Source: Solibacter sp039934035 (GTDB lineage Bacteria > Acidobacteriota > Terriglobia > Bryobacterales > Bryobacteraceae). Taken from it: DNA of 64,000 nucleotides. The notes under the pieces were generated by a model. That model had not been told where the DNA came from. It ran no database searches and was given only the letters and a program-made list of their open reading frames with translations. This document shows, in pieces, positions 7,517 through 15,899 of this stretch; position 1 is the first letter of the stretch; each line of letters begins with the position of its first letter. The stretch is taken from assembly GCA_039934035.1 (NCBI GenBank), contig JBDTMZ010000072.1, positions 1 through 64,000 on the forward strand, read 5' to 3'. Position numbers and translations under genes: made by a program.

Positions 7517-8956
7517 ATGGCGCTGATGAAGCTCACATTCTGGGGCGCGGCTGGCACCGTCACCGGCTCCATGCACCTGCTCGAAACCGGCGGCAACCGG
7601 TACCTCCTCGACTGCGGTCTAAATCAGGGGCGGCGCAAAGATGCCGATGCCAAAAACCGGAACCTGCCCTTTCCCGGCAGTTCCATCGACGCGGTGGTGC
7701 TCTCGCATGCCCACATCGATCACAGCGGCAACCTCCCCAGTCTCGTCAAGAGCGGCTTTGCCGGACCCATCTTCACCACCCCGGCCAGTGCCGATCTCTG
7801 CAACTGGATGCTGCGCGACACCGCGCACATCCACGAGAAGGACGCCGAGTTCGTCAACCGCCGCGCCGACAAGCGCAAAGCGGAGGGCCGCCCGCGCAAG
7901 GAAGATCGCGAAGGCCCGGTGGTGCCGCTCTACACCATGGCGGACGCCGAACGCACCCTGCCCTTGTTCCGCCCGGTCAACTACCACGAGCCGTTCCACC
8001 TCTCCGACACCCTCAGCTATGAAGCCTATGACGCCGGACACATTTTGGGGTCGTCCAGCCTCGCCCTGCAGGACACTTCGAATGGCGCGCCGGTCCGCCT
8101 GATCTATTCGGGCGACGTCGGGCGCCCCAATCTGCCGATCATTCGCGATCCCGAGCGTATGCCGCCGGCCGACTACCTGATCATGGAGAGTACCTACGGC
8201 GGCCGCCTGCACAAGAACACTGAGCACGTCGTCAACAAACTCGCCGACGTCGTCAACCGTACCGCCCGCCGGGGAGGCCGCATCATCGTGCCCGCCTTCG
8301 CCGTGGGGCGTACCCAGCAACTGGTCCTGCTGCTCCATCAACTCTTCGACCAGCAGCGCATTCCGAAAATCCCGCTGTTTGTCGATAGCCCGCTTGCCAT
8401 CAACGTCACCCAGGTCCACCGCGATCACCCCGAGTGCTTCGACGACGAGACGCGCGCCTACCTCAGCAACGGCGAAGATCCCTTCGGCTTCAAACGCCTG
8501 CAATACATCCGCGAGGCCTCCGATTCCAAGAAGCTGAACGACCTGCATGGTCCCTTCGTGGTCATCTCCGCTTCCGGCATGTGCGAGCAGGGGCGCATCC
8601 TGCACCACCTGCGCAACAACATCGAAGATCCGCGGAATACCGTTCTGATCACCGGGTTCCAGGCCGCTGACACGCTGGGACGCAAACTCGTGGAGAAGTG
8701 GCCCGAGGTCCGCATTTTCGGCGAGCCCGTGCGGGTCAAAGCCGATATCGCCAGCCTCGACGAACTCAGCGGCCACGCCGACCAGAACGAACTCCTGGAG
8801 TGGATCAAGCCCATCGCACCCACCCTCCGTAAGGTGTTCCTGGTGCACGGCGAACCGTCCCAGTCGCAGACCCTGGCCGGTCTGCTGCACTCCCGTTACG
8901 GGCTGGAAGCGGTCTGTCCCTCACCCGGGCAGTCCTTTGACCTGACAATGGGGTGA
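7517..8956 (+). CDS. MBL-fold / beta-CASP RNA exonuclease family protein
   Basis: The 479-residue protein is a metallo-beta-lactamase-fold nuclease with beta-CASP and C-terminal RMMBL domains, as in bacterial YSH1/CPSF-like RNases. The zinc motif SHAHIDHSG is at about residues 63-71. Further metal ligands are in YDAGHILGS and YSGDVGR, the beta-CASP marker MESTYG follows, and SASGMCEQGRI plus SGHAD and VFLVHGEP complete the C-terminal motifs. RNA processing is inferred from the family. Starts at 7517 and 7526 are both possible; neither has a strong Shine-Dalgarno. The stop codon lies within a tandem repeat. Confidence 0.88.
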   Translation: MALMKLTFWGAAGTVTGSMHLLETGGNRYLLDCGLNQGRRKDADAKNRNLPFPGSSIDAVVLSHAHIDHSGNLPSLVKSGFAGPIFTTPASADLCNWMLRDTAHIHEKDAEFVNRRADKRKAEGRPRKEDREGPVVPLYTMADAERTLPLFRPVNYHEPFHLSDTLSYEAYDAGHILGSSSLALQDTSNGAPVRLIYSGDVGRPNLPIIRDPERMPPADYLIMESTYGGRLHKNTEHVVNKLADVVNRTARRGGRIIVPAFAVGRTQQLVLLLHQLFDQQRIPKIPLFVDSPLAINVTQVHRDHPECFDDETRAYLSNGEDPFGFKRLQYIREASDSKKLNDLHGPFVVISASGMCEQGRILHHLRNNIEDPRNTVLITGFQAADTLGRKLVEKWPEVRIFGEPVRVKADIASLDELSGHADQNELLEWIKPIAPTLRKVFLVHGEPSQSQTLAGLLHSRYGLEAVCPSPGQSFDLTMG

Positions 8957-8986
8957 CCTGACAATCGCGTGACCTGACAATCGGGT
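8939..8986 (+). repeat. Three tandem 16-bp repeats across a stop codon
   Basis: Three 16-mers follow one another: GACCTGACAATGGGGT, GACCTGACAATCGCGT and GACCTGACAATCGGGT. The first encodes the last residues (DLTMG) of the beta-CASP protein, and its stop TGA spans the junction with copy two. Loss or gain of a copy would not move the stop. Confidence 0.75.
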
Positions 8987-9048
8987 GAAACCGAAATCCC
9001 TGTCGTATCCATCTATACTGTAAGGAAAGCTAAAAGGAGCATTGTTTC

Positions 9049-9933
9049 GTGAGTCCAACACCGCCCATGTACCAGGAGCCGCCCAAGAGTTCGGGACTGC
9101 TCGCCGCGCTTGTCGCCGGAGCCATCATCGCGCTCATCGGCGCCAATATCTACCTCTACATGCAGATCGACCACCTGCGCGCAGATCTGGCCAAGGTTCG
9201 CGAGTCCCTGTCTACGGAACTTAGCAATGTGCGCGACGCTTCTAGCGTGACCTCCGCTTCCCAGGCGCGCCATCTGGAGACCATGAAAACCGACCTCGAA
9301 GCCGCGCAGAGGAAAGCTCGGGACGACGCCCGTTCGCTTTCCAGCCAGGCCAAGGCCGAAGCCCAGGCGCACGCCGAACAACTGGCCCGTCAGATTCAAG
9401 CCGAAGAAGCCAAGGTGCAGCAGCAGGTGAGCAGCGAGATTTCCGAAGTCAAGAACGCTGCCAACACCGCCAATGCCAAAATCGCCGACGTCAGCACCGA
9501 CGTCGGGGGCGTCAAAACCCAATTGACCGCCACCCAGGCGGACCTTCAGAAGACCATCGCCGACCTGAAGAGCACCCGCGGCGACCTTGGTGTGCAGAGC
9601 GGTTTGATCGCCACCAACGGCCAGGAACTTCAGGCGCTGAGGCGTCTCGGCGAACGCAATTACTTCGAATTCAAGCTCGCCAAGACCAAAGAACGGCAGC
9701 GCGTCGGCGACATCACGCTGCTCCTCAAGAAGACCGACACCAAGAAGAATAAGTACACGGTGGAAGTAATGGCCGATGACAAGTTGACCGAAAAGAAGGA
9801 CAAGAACGTCAACGAGCCCATCCAGTTCTACACCACCAAGGCGCGCCAGCCCTACGAAATCGTCGTCAACCAGGTGCAGAAAGACCTGATCGTCGGCTAC
9901 CTGGCGACTCCCAAAGAACAGTCCGGCAGGTAG
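9049..9933 (+). CDS. Membrane-anchored coiled-coil protein, hypothetical
   Basis: This 294-residue protein has a short Pro-rich N terminus, one transmembrane helix (about 18-38) and a long Ala/Glu/Gln/Lys-rich coiled coil (about 42-190). A compact C-terminal domain (about 200-290) holds FEFKLAKTKERQRVGDITLLLKKTDTKKNKYTVEVMADDK. The C-terminal domain looks beta-rich and has no motif I recognise. Type II topology would place it outside the membrane. The GTG start is supported by AAAGGAG 9 nt upstream. A strong terminator follows. Confidence 0.75.
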   Translation: MSPTPPMYQEPPKSSGLLAALVAGAIIALIGANIYLYMQIDHLRADLAKVRESLSTELSNVRDASSVTSASQARHLETMKTDLEAAQRKARDDARSLSSQAKAEAQAHAEQLARQIQAEEAKVQQQVSSEISEVKNAANTANAKIADVSTDVGGVKTQLTATQADLQKTIADLKSTRGDLGVQSGLIATNGQELQALRRLGERNYFEFKLAKTKERQRVGDITLLLKKTDTKKNKYTVEVMADDKLTEKKDKNVNEPIQFYTTKARQPYEIVVNQVQKDLIVGYLATPKEQSGR

Positions 9934-9973
9934 CGCGCCCCGGCCCGGAGCGCCTTTAAGCGGAACCTGGTCA

Positions 9974-10018
9974 GACCGGCGAGCGGGTTTAACCCTGTTC
10001 GCCGGTCACTTCTTTTAC
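9974..10018 (+). terminator. Rho-independent terminator-like hairpin
   Basis: GACCGGCGA (9974-9982) pairs with TCGCCGGTC (9999-10007), with a further inner GGGTT/AACCC stem. A pyrimidine-rich stretch (ACTTCTTTTACC) follows. It lies just after the coiled-coil gene. Confidence 0.65.
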
Positions 10019-10122
10019 CTTCGCGAAGAACCGTGCAATCGTTCTTTCCCGGCTCGAAGTATCCCCACGACCCCTAATTCTTCAGGGCTTGGTATCCTGA
10101 AGCTGTACCCTCCGAACACACT

Positions 10123-10722
10123 ATGCACCTCAAGATTCTGGGCCACCCTGTTTTTACCAATTTGAATTTCCACATGCCGATGATTGTGGATCTCTCCCAT
10201 CCCCTCGTCATGTTGCAGGGCGAAAACGGGGCAGGGAAGTCCACCCTGCTGCATTCCATCTTTTACGCCCTGCGCGGTGAGAAGGCGGAAGGCTACATCT
10301 ACCGCCTCGACCCGGGCAAGATACCGGTCGGCAAATCGTATCTCTTCGATGCCGAGCAGCACAATCCGCGCGTGCAGCTCGAACTCTTCAAAGAGCAGCC
10401 CGAGATGGTGGAATTTCTGCGCACCGCCAGCCACGGGCAGGTGATGCTCTCCATGTTCCGCGAGACCTTCCCGAAGCTTGCCGACGGCACCATCCTGCTG
10501 CTGGACGAACCGGAAATGGCGCTCTCCGTTTCCAATCAGAGGCGTATTCTCAAGATGCTCATGGAACTGGTGGAGCACAAGAAATTCCGCATCATCTGCG
10601 CCACCCATTCGCCGGTACTGATCGACGCGCCGGAGACTTACGTAATCAACCTCGATCGCCACGTCAATCGCAACGTGATGTCGCCGGAACAGGGCATTGA
10701 AGGCGCCAGTACAATTCAATAG
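10123..10722 (+). CDS. Compact ABC/SMC-type ATPase
   Basis: This 199-residue ATPase has a Walker A motif GENGAGKST (33-41), a C-loop-like SHGQ (103-106), Walker B ILLLDEPE (124-131) and an H-loop ATHSP with H162. It lacks any membrane or coiled-coil insert and is shorter than transporter ATPases, so it resembles the stand-alone AAA_21/AAA_23 type ATPases rather than an importer subunit. The 72-residue zinc-ribbon gene starts 2 nt after its stop, suggesting a two-gene unit. The biological role is unknown. Confidence 0.8.
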   Translation: MHLKILGHPVFTNLNFHMPMIVDLSHPLVMLQGENGAGKSTLLHSIFYALRGEKAEGYIYRLDPGKIPVGKSYLFDAEQHNPRVQLELFKEQPEMVEFLRTASHGQVMLSMFRETFPKLADGTILLLDEPEMALSVSNQRRILKMLMELVEHKKFRIICATHSPVLIDAPETYVINLDRHVNRNVMSPEQGIEGASTIQ

Positions 10723-10724
10723 CC

Positions 10725-10943
10725 ATGACCTGCTGCGCGCAATTCGACAAGCTGATGGATCTCGAACTGGTGCGCCATGCGCAGCCCTATCAGCTCTCCA
10801 ACGGCACCATCATCACCGAGATCGATACCGAATATTTCTTCGTGTTCGGCGACGACAGGCATCGTTTCGTGGGACTGAATTATTGTCCGTTCTGCGGGCG
10901 CGTGCTCTCCCGCGAACTCTGGAATCTCGAAAAGAAGAAGTAA
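10725..10943 (+). CDS. Small zinc-ribbon-like protein next to ABC ATPase
   Basis: The 72 residues include a C-terminal CPFCGR motif (about 54-59) and an N-terminal CC pair. The middle is rich in aromatic and acidic residues (ITEIDTEYFFVFGDDRHRF). Only one clear CxxC is present, so a zinc site would need the N-terminal cysteines or a dimer. Tight spacing to the ATPase gene supports its being real and functionally linked. No family is recognised. Confidence 0.55.
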   Translation: MTCCAQFDKLMDLELVRHAQPYQLSNGTIITEIDTEYFFVFGDDRHRFVGLNYCPFCGRVLSRELWNLEKKK

Positions 10944-10952
10944 GTGGCATAA

Positions 10953-10986
10953 GGCTCCAGCCTTGTGCAGGCGAGCGGCGCTCGCC
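10953..10986. repeat. Dispersed 16-mer followed by a perfect hairpin
   Basis: GGCTCCAGCCTTGTGC (10953-10968) recurs exactly at 29499-29514. It is followed here by the inverted repeat GGCGAGC-GGC-GCTCGCC (10970-10986). The rest of the 245-nt gap to 11188 shows no gene. Confidence 0.5.
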
Positions 10987-11188
10987 CCGAAGCTTGGCCA
11001 TTTTTGAGCCCTTCGGCCGAGGATTTGGGTCTTAGGCCAGGACAGGCCACAAAAAAACGATGGCCTTCTCACCGCAGTCCAGTGGAACAGATCATCGCGC
11101 CAGCGTGGTCTGTTTAAGGCGACCGAAGGTCGCCCGCTGGCATTCTGTGGGGCAGCCACGCATGCATGGCCGCCCCCATCCAACAGCC

Positions 11189-11755
11189 TTACTTCTGGCC
11201 TGCCGCAGCCGCTGCCGCCGCTGCCTTCATCTCTTCGATCCGCGCGTTCATATGGCGCGTCATCGGCGGCACCATTCCCAACATGCGCTGTATCACCATG
11301 AGCTGCGCGCGGTGATGCATCTCGTGCTCCTTTGCCGCAATCAGCATTTCAAAACGCGATTTCGTCGGCGGCATCATGCCCTCGGGAAAGGTCACGATTT
11401 CCGACAGAAATTCATCCGAACACCCCTCCACCTGCCCGGCAAATTTCTCGCCGCTCTCTGTCAGCAGTTGCAGAATCTCCGCCTTACTGTGCTTGGTCTG
11501 CTCCTTGGCAATCAATCCGCCGAAGAAGCCGAAGAAATCGAAGCCCACCAGCGAACTGCGCTTCTCCACGAACTGAATCTGCGCCTGAAGCGAGGGCGTC
11601 ACCGCAATGTGGACCAGAGTCTCAGCCACGGTCCGGCAGCCTTCCGCCGCCCGGAAATCGTAGCTTTCCTCGGGGATCTCCTCGGCGATTTTGATCGTGT
11701 TTCCGCGCACTGTCCGGAAGGACGCGGCCATTTCTTTCGGTCCGTAATAGGTCAT
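11189..11755 (-). CDS. DinB-family (DfsB/YfiT-like) protein
   Basis: This is a 188-residue four-helix-bundle protein of the DinB superfamily, whose members bind a metal through three histidines and often act as thiol S-transferases or remain uncharacterised. The N-terminal AETLVHIA (about 44-51) and C-terminal AKEHEMHHRAQL (about 137-148) blocks supply the candidate metal ligands. The C terminus ends in an Ala-rich helix. It is a single gene pointing toward the ATPase unit. Confidence 0.8.
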   Translation of the reverse strand: MTYYGPKEMAASFRTVRGNTIKIAEEIPEESYDFRAAEGCRTVAETLVHIAVTPSLQAQIQFVEKRSSLVGFDFFGFFGGLIAKEQTKHSKAEILQLLTESGEKFAGQVEGCSDEFLSEIVTFPEGMMPPTKSRFEMLIAAKEHEMHHRAQLMVIQRMLGMVPPMTRHMNARIEEMKAAAAAAAAGQK

Positions 11756-11810
11756 ATGTTTTTCCTCTGATGGATACTTTTCTCATTCTAAACCCACGGC
11801 CAGGCCGCCG

Positions 11811-12209
11811 TCAGAAAGCGTCGCGCAGCCACTCCACGCGCGGCGGATCCTCCAGCACGATGCTCACGATGTCGAAGCGCGTCACGCGCCACTCCACGTT
11901 GGCCCGGCGCGCATAATCCCGCGCCGCAAGCTGTAGACGCTCGCGCTTTTCGGCGTCCACCGCCCCATCGGGAGGCCCGAATTCGGCGCTGCCGCGCGTT
12001 TTCACTTCCACGAACGCCAGCCGCGCCCCGTGCCATACCACCAGGTCGATCTCTCCGCTGCCCGAGCGCGTTCGATAGTTGCGCGCCACCACCGTGCAAC
12101 CCTGCCCGCGCAGGTAGCGGTGCGCCATGTCTTCCCCAATGCGCCCGTGGTTGTCCGTATACCGCCGCTGCCTCAGCCGGTCCGCCGCGCGGTAGAACAG
12201 GCCCATCAT
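11811..12209 (-). CDS. YraN / UPF0102 family protein
   Basis: This 132-residue protein has the UPF0102 (YraN) nuclease-like fold. Family signatures are GEDMAHRYLRGQGCTVVARNYR near the N terminus, then GEIDLVVWHG and FVEVKTR, which match the D-ExK pattern of the endonuclease fold. Many UPF0102 genes lie near translation or DNA-processing genes; here it overlaps the 3' end of a methyltransferase gene by 4 nt. Confidence 0.9.
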   Translation of the reverse strand: MMGLFYRAADRLRQRRYTDNHGRIGEDMAHRYLRGQGCTVVARNYRTRSGSGEIDLVVWHGARLAFVEVKTRGSAEFGPPDGAVDAEKRERLQLAARDYARRANVEWRVTRFDIVSIVLEDPPRVEWLRDAF

Positions 12210-12754
12210 TTCAGCACTTCGAATTCGAATTCCATGACTTTCCCGCGCACCACGTAACAGAGGTAATGTTCCCAGAACCGGCGGTAGCGTGGAAACGTAT
12301 TGACCAGAAATTGAAAACCAAGATACCGCCAGAATGCAAGTAGCTTCACCTTCACGGAAATCTCACGAAATCGCACCGGCGTATAGTACCCGAAGCCCGC
12401 ATGGTCCTCGCCAAAATAGCGGAAGCTGTAGCTGTTCAAATGACTCTTATGCGTGGGGTCGCAGAACGAGCTGAAATCCGTATAGTGCGGCGTCTCCAGC
12501 CGTACCGTGCCGCCCGCCCGCACCAGGCGGTGAAACTCCTCCATCGTGCGGATCACGTCATTCACGTGTTCGATCACGTGTATGGCCGTCAGGCGGTCGA
12601 ACGAGCTGTCGGCGAACGGGTAAGGGCAGCGATCCAGATCCACCAGAACATCGGCGCGGCTGGCCGGATTCCGGTCGATCCCGATCGCTCCCGGCTGCTT
12701 GTGAATTCCGCAGCCGACGTCGAGCGTCCTTAAGCCGCGATCTGTTGGAGGCAC
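12206..12754 (-). CDS. Class I SAM-dependent methyltransferase
   Basis: The 182 residues begin almost directly with motif I (LDVGCGIHKQPGAIGID, about 10-26). ADVLVDLDRCPYPFADSSFDRL and HVIEHVNDV follow, the normal order of a Methyltransf_11-type fold. The region after about residue 110 (FRYFGEDHAGFGYYTP) may form the acceptor site. The substrate is unknown. The gene overlaps the aminotransferase by 25 nt and YraN by 4 nt, so all three are probably one transcript. Confidence 0.85.
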   Translation of the reverse strand: MPPTDRGLRTLDVGCGIHKQPGAIGIDRNPASRADVLVDLDRCPYPFADSSFDRLTAIHVIEHVNDVIRTMEEFHRLVRAGGTVRLETPHYTDFSSFCDPTHKSHLNSYSFRYFGEDHAGFGYYTPVRFREISVKVKLLAFWRYLGFQFLVNTFPRYRRFWEHYLCYVVRGKVMEFEFEVLK

Positions 12755-14082
12755 GCTTCCAGAGTATCAAGCGCGAAATCGCACTGTTCCCTGGTGATCA
12801 CCAGCGGAGGGCACAGGCGCAGCGTATTGTCCCCGGCGCCCAGCACCAGCACGCCGCGCTCGAAGGCCATCGACACAATCCGGTCGCGCCAGTCGGGCGC
12901 CTTCTGCTTGCCGGCCCGGTCGCGCACGATCTCGATGCCCAGCATCAATCCCAGTCCGCGGACGTCCCCCACCATGGGGAAGCGCGCCGGCCACTGCCGC
13001 ATGCGCGCCATCATGTGCGCTCCCAACTCCGCCGCGTGGTCGATCAGCCCCTGCTGCAGCAGTTCGATCGTCACCATCGCGGCGGCACACGCCACGGGAT
13101 TTCCGCCGAAGGTGGAAGCGTGCGCTCCCGGCGGCCACGTCATCAAATCGGCGCGCGCTACCGTGGCGCCCAAAGGCAGGCCGCTCGCGATTCCCTTGGC
13201 GACCGTGAAAATATCGGGCACCACTCCGAAATGCTCCGCCGCCCACATCTTGCCGGTGCGCCCCATGCCGCTCTGCACTTCGTCGAAGACCAGCAGGATG
13301 CCGTTGGCGCGCGCCACCCGCGTCAATTCGTCGAAGAATTTCTGCGGCGGCACCACGTACCCGCCTTCGCCCTGCACCGGCTCGATCACAATCGCAGCCG
13401 TCTCTTCGGCGGGCGCGATCGTCTTCAACAGCGTATTCTCGATGTGCTGGACGCATTCCACCGCGCAACTATCCGGCGTCTGCCCGTACGGGCAGCGATA
13501 GCAGTATGGGTACGGCGCGTGAATCACGCCCGGCAGCATCGGACCGAAGCCCGCGCGCTGCACCGCCTTCCGCGAAGTCAGCGAGAGCGCGCCCATGGTC
13601 CGGCCGTGGAAACTGCCGAAGAAGGCGATGATCTTATCGCGGCCGGTGGCGTACCGCGCCAGCTTGATCGCGCCTTCCACCGCCTCGGCCCCGGAGTTGC
13701 CGAAAGAGACGCGCCGCGCTACCTCGCCGGGAGCAATCTCGCCCAGCTTTTCCGCCAGTGCCGCCAGCTCTTCGTAATAAAAATCCGTGCCCGACATGTG
13801 AATCAGCCGGGCAGCCTGCTCCTGGATTGCGGCCACAATTCGCGGGTGGCAATGCCCGGTCGCCACCACCGCAATTCCGGCAGTCAAATCCAGGAAGCGG
13901 TTGCCGTCCACGTCTTCCACAATCGAACCTTCTCCCTTGCGCGCTACCAATGGATAGCAGCGCGTATAGGAAGGGGAAACCGCCTTTGTGTCGCGCTCGA
14001 TGATTGCCTGCGCGCGCGGACCCGGCAGTGGCCCTCTGAGAATCGGAAGATCCATGCGGACCGGTTCCAGAATCGTGCCCAT
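12730..14082 (-). CDS. Class III aminotransferase (4-aminobutyrate/ornithine type)
   Basis: This 450-residue PLP enzyme of fold type I, class III, transfers an omega-amino group to an oxo-acid. Seen in order are the N-terminal GEGSIVEDVDGNRFLDLTAGI, SGAEAVEGAIKLAR for the cofactor phosphate, FHGRTMG, the DEVQSG motif, and AKGIASGLPLGA, where Lys is the likely Schiff-base residue. It resembles GabT-type proteins more than ArgD, but the substrate cannot be fixed from sequence. The start has GGAG 8 nt upstream. Confidence 0.85.
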   Translation of the reverse strand: MGTILEPVRMDLPILRGPLPGPRAQAIIERDTKAVSPSYTRCYPLVARKGEGSIVEDVDGNRFLDLTAGIAVVATGHCHPRIVAAIQEQAARLIHMSGTDFYYEELAALAEKLGEIAPGEVARRVSFGNSGAEAVEGAIKLARYATGRDKIIAFFGSFHGRTMGALSLTSRKAVQRAGFGPMLPGVIHAPYPYCYRCPYGQTPDSCAVECVQHIENTLLKTIAPAEETAAIVIEPVQGEGGYVVPPQKFFDELTRVARANGILLVFDEVQSGMGRTGKMWAAEHFGVVPDIFTVAKGIASGLPLGATVARADLMTWPPGAHASTFGGNPVACAAAMVTIELLQQGLIDHAAELGAHMMARMRQWPARFPMVGDVRGLGLMLGIEIVRDRAGKQKAPDWRDRIVSMAFERGVLVLGAGDNTLRLCPPLVITREQCDFALDTLEACLQQIAA

Positions 14083-14337
14083 GGAAGGAACTCCTTATCA
14101 GTATTCAGTTGTAGGTTTGAATTCTGCGTGCCGTGAAGCACGCGCCGCAGGCAGCGGCGGGGAGTTAGTCGGAGCCGAAGAGACCGGGTCGAGACTGTGC
14201 TGGGGTGTGCCCCATGACTCTATCTTACATCCATTACCGTGTTGTTTTTATATCTACTCGTAATCTAAGTAAGAGTTTGCAATGGTTTGCACGTTGGCCA
14301 TCCACGTGCCTAATCAACCCTTCGGAGGCCCAAGATC

Positions 14338-15078
14338 ATGACCACTCGATGGCTATTTCTCGCACCGCTCATTCTCGTTGCCGGTTGCTCCCGCTCGCAC
14401 CAGCCGTATCCGGAACCCCAGCCCGGACAGGCCAGCGGCGCGGCCAATCTGGTAACCCCCACGTCGCCATCCGCGGCCAATTATCCGAATTCTCCCGCGC
14501 CGTTGCCGGGAGGAAGCGCCGAGCCCGTCGCACTGCCAGATTCCGCGTCAGAAATCGCTGCTACGCCCGGCGCCGGCTTCTCGATCCCCAGCGGTACGCC
14601 GGTTCACGTGCGTCTGGATTCTTCCATCGATACCCGCGTCAACCGCGCCGGCGACGGCTTCACTGCCACGCTCTCGCAGCCCATTGAAGTAGGCGGACGC
14701 GTCGTGGTGCCCACCGGCACCACCTTCGATGGACACGTCACCACCGCTGCGGCGTCGGGCCGTTACAAAGGGCGCGCTGTCCTCGGACTCCGCCTGGATT
14801 CGTTCAGCCTGCATGGCCGGCGCTATCCCGTGCGCACCTCGAGTGTGGACCGTGTGAGCGCGTCGCACAAGAAACGCAATGCCGTACTGATCGGCGGCGG
14901 CTCGGCGCTGGGCGCTGCGATCGGCGCGATCGCCGGCGGTGGCAAGGGCGCGCTGATCGGCGCCGGAGCCGGTGCGGGCGCGGGCACGGTAGGCGCCGGA
15001 GTCACCGGCAAAAAAGAGGTCGGCATCGTGGCGGAAACGCCACTGCGCTTCACCCTGCGCGCTCCCGTCGATCTGTAG
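14338..15078 (+). CDS. Lipoprotein with glycine-zipper segment
   Basis: The 246-residue protein has a lipoprotein signal peptide with lipobox LVAGC, giving Cys17 as the lipidated residue. A Pro/Ala-rich linker follows, then a beta-rich domain (about 83-185; GTPVHVRLDSSIDTRVNRAGD). Next comes a glycine-zipper-like stretch of GxxxG repeats (about 186-225), and a short tail. Such proteins sit in the envelope; the specific role is unknown. Upstream (14083-14337) is a 255-nt divergent gap without a recognisable gene. Confidence 0.8.
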   Translation: MTTRWLFLAPLILVAGCSRSHQPYPEPQPGQASGAANLVTPTSPSAANYPNSPAPLPGGSAEPVALPDSASEIAATPGAGFSIPSGTPVHVRLDSSIDTRVNRAGDGFTATLSQPIEVGGRVVVPTGTTFDGHVTTAAASGRYKGRAVLGLRLDSFSLHGRRYPVRTSSVDRVSASHKKRNAVLIGGGSALGAAIGAIAGGGKGALIGAGAGAGAGTVGAGVTGKKEVGIVAETPLRFTLRAPVDL

Positions 15079-15252
15079 TCACCATCTCACTTGAGTGTGC
15101 GGGGTAAATCGCGATGTACCCCGCACACCTCGCGCCGGAAGAGCGGCGGCCCGCCCTGCGCCGGATGGCGCCGCTGGTGCGCCCGCGCTCTGAAAGACGT
15201 CATTTGCCTGCGACCATGCGCTCGGCTGGGTGCGCGACATTAAAGTTGGAGA

Positions 15253-15840
15253 TCAGGCGGCCCGGTCCTCCCAGTAAGCTTCGAATTTGCCGCTGAGGCA
15301 ACAGCAGCGAAGAGCGATGATCGCATTGGCCCCATCTACCGTCCAAAACATGCCAGATCGCTTGAGGCGGGATCCGATCACGGTCTTGCAGCCAGCCTCA
15401 ATCACGCCAGAGCCAACGAAAAAATTCTTTGACCGGAATTCGGGGTAACGTATGCGTTCCCGATTGCTGTCGAAGTATTCAGCCTCGATGCGGATGGTCT
15501 TCACAAGCTCGGGATTTGTGATCGAGTCCGCTGTCTTGCGAAGAGCGGCCGTGAGTTTCTCAATGTTGCCATTCTCCTGCCAGGCGAGTTTGTACTTCAC
15601 CCAACGCTCCTGTCCCGCTTCATCCGCGGGGTATAGCTTACGCGCCAAGTCCCAGAGATGTTGGCGCGCATGGTAGAGATCCACGATTTGAATCGCGCCT
15701 GGAAAATGCCGGTCGGCGAGATTCCAGATCCAGTGCGAGCCATCGCCCATGACAATCCGGATAGTCGCCCGATCCCAGCCCCTGTTGTATGGCTCCGTAT
15801 AGATCCGGAGTCCGAAATCTTCCGCATTTCTCGATAGCGC
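15253..15840 (-). pseudogene. ISKra4-family transposase, C-terminal remnant
   Basis: The reading frame matches the C-terminal part of ISKra4-type transposases: AEDFG, YNRGWDRA, GDGSHWIWNLADRHFPGAI, DLYHARQHLWDLA, FFVGSGVIEAGCKTVIGSR, MFWTVDGANAIIALRC and a terminal FEAYWE. An extra base near 15829 breaks the frame: upstream codons GGC GCT ATC GAG (GAIE) continue the protein in another phase, and the N-terminal half is missing. No intact IS ends are visible. It is therefore an inactive relic. Confidence 0.85.
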
Positions 15841-15899
15841 CGCGCACCCAACCGGCAACCGGACGTAGAGCCTTTCTTGTTGGTGATATGCTCGACATC

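Noticed and set aside
10123..10943. ABC transporter ATPase with missing permease
   Set aside because: No membrane subunit nearby and the compact layout differs from transporter ATPases.
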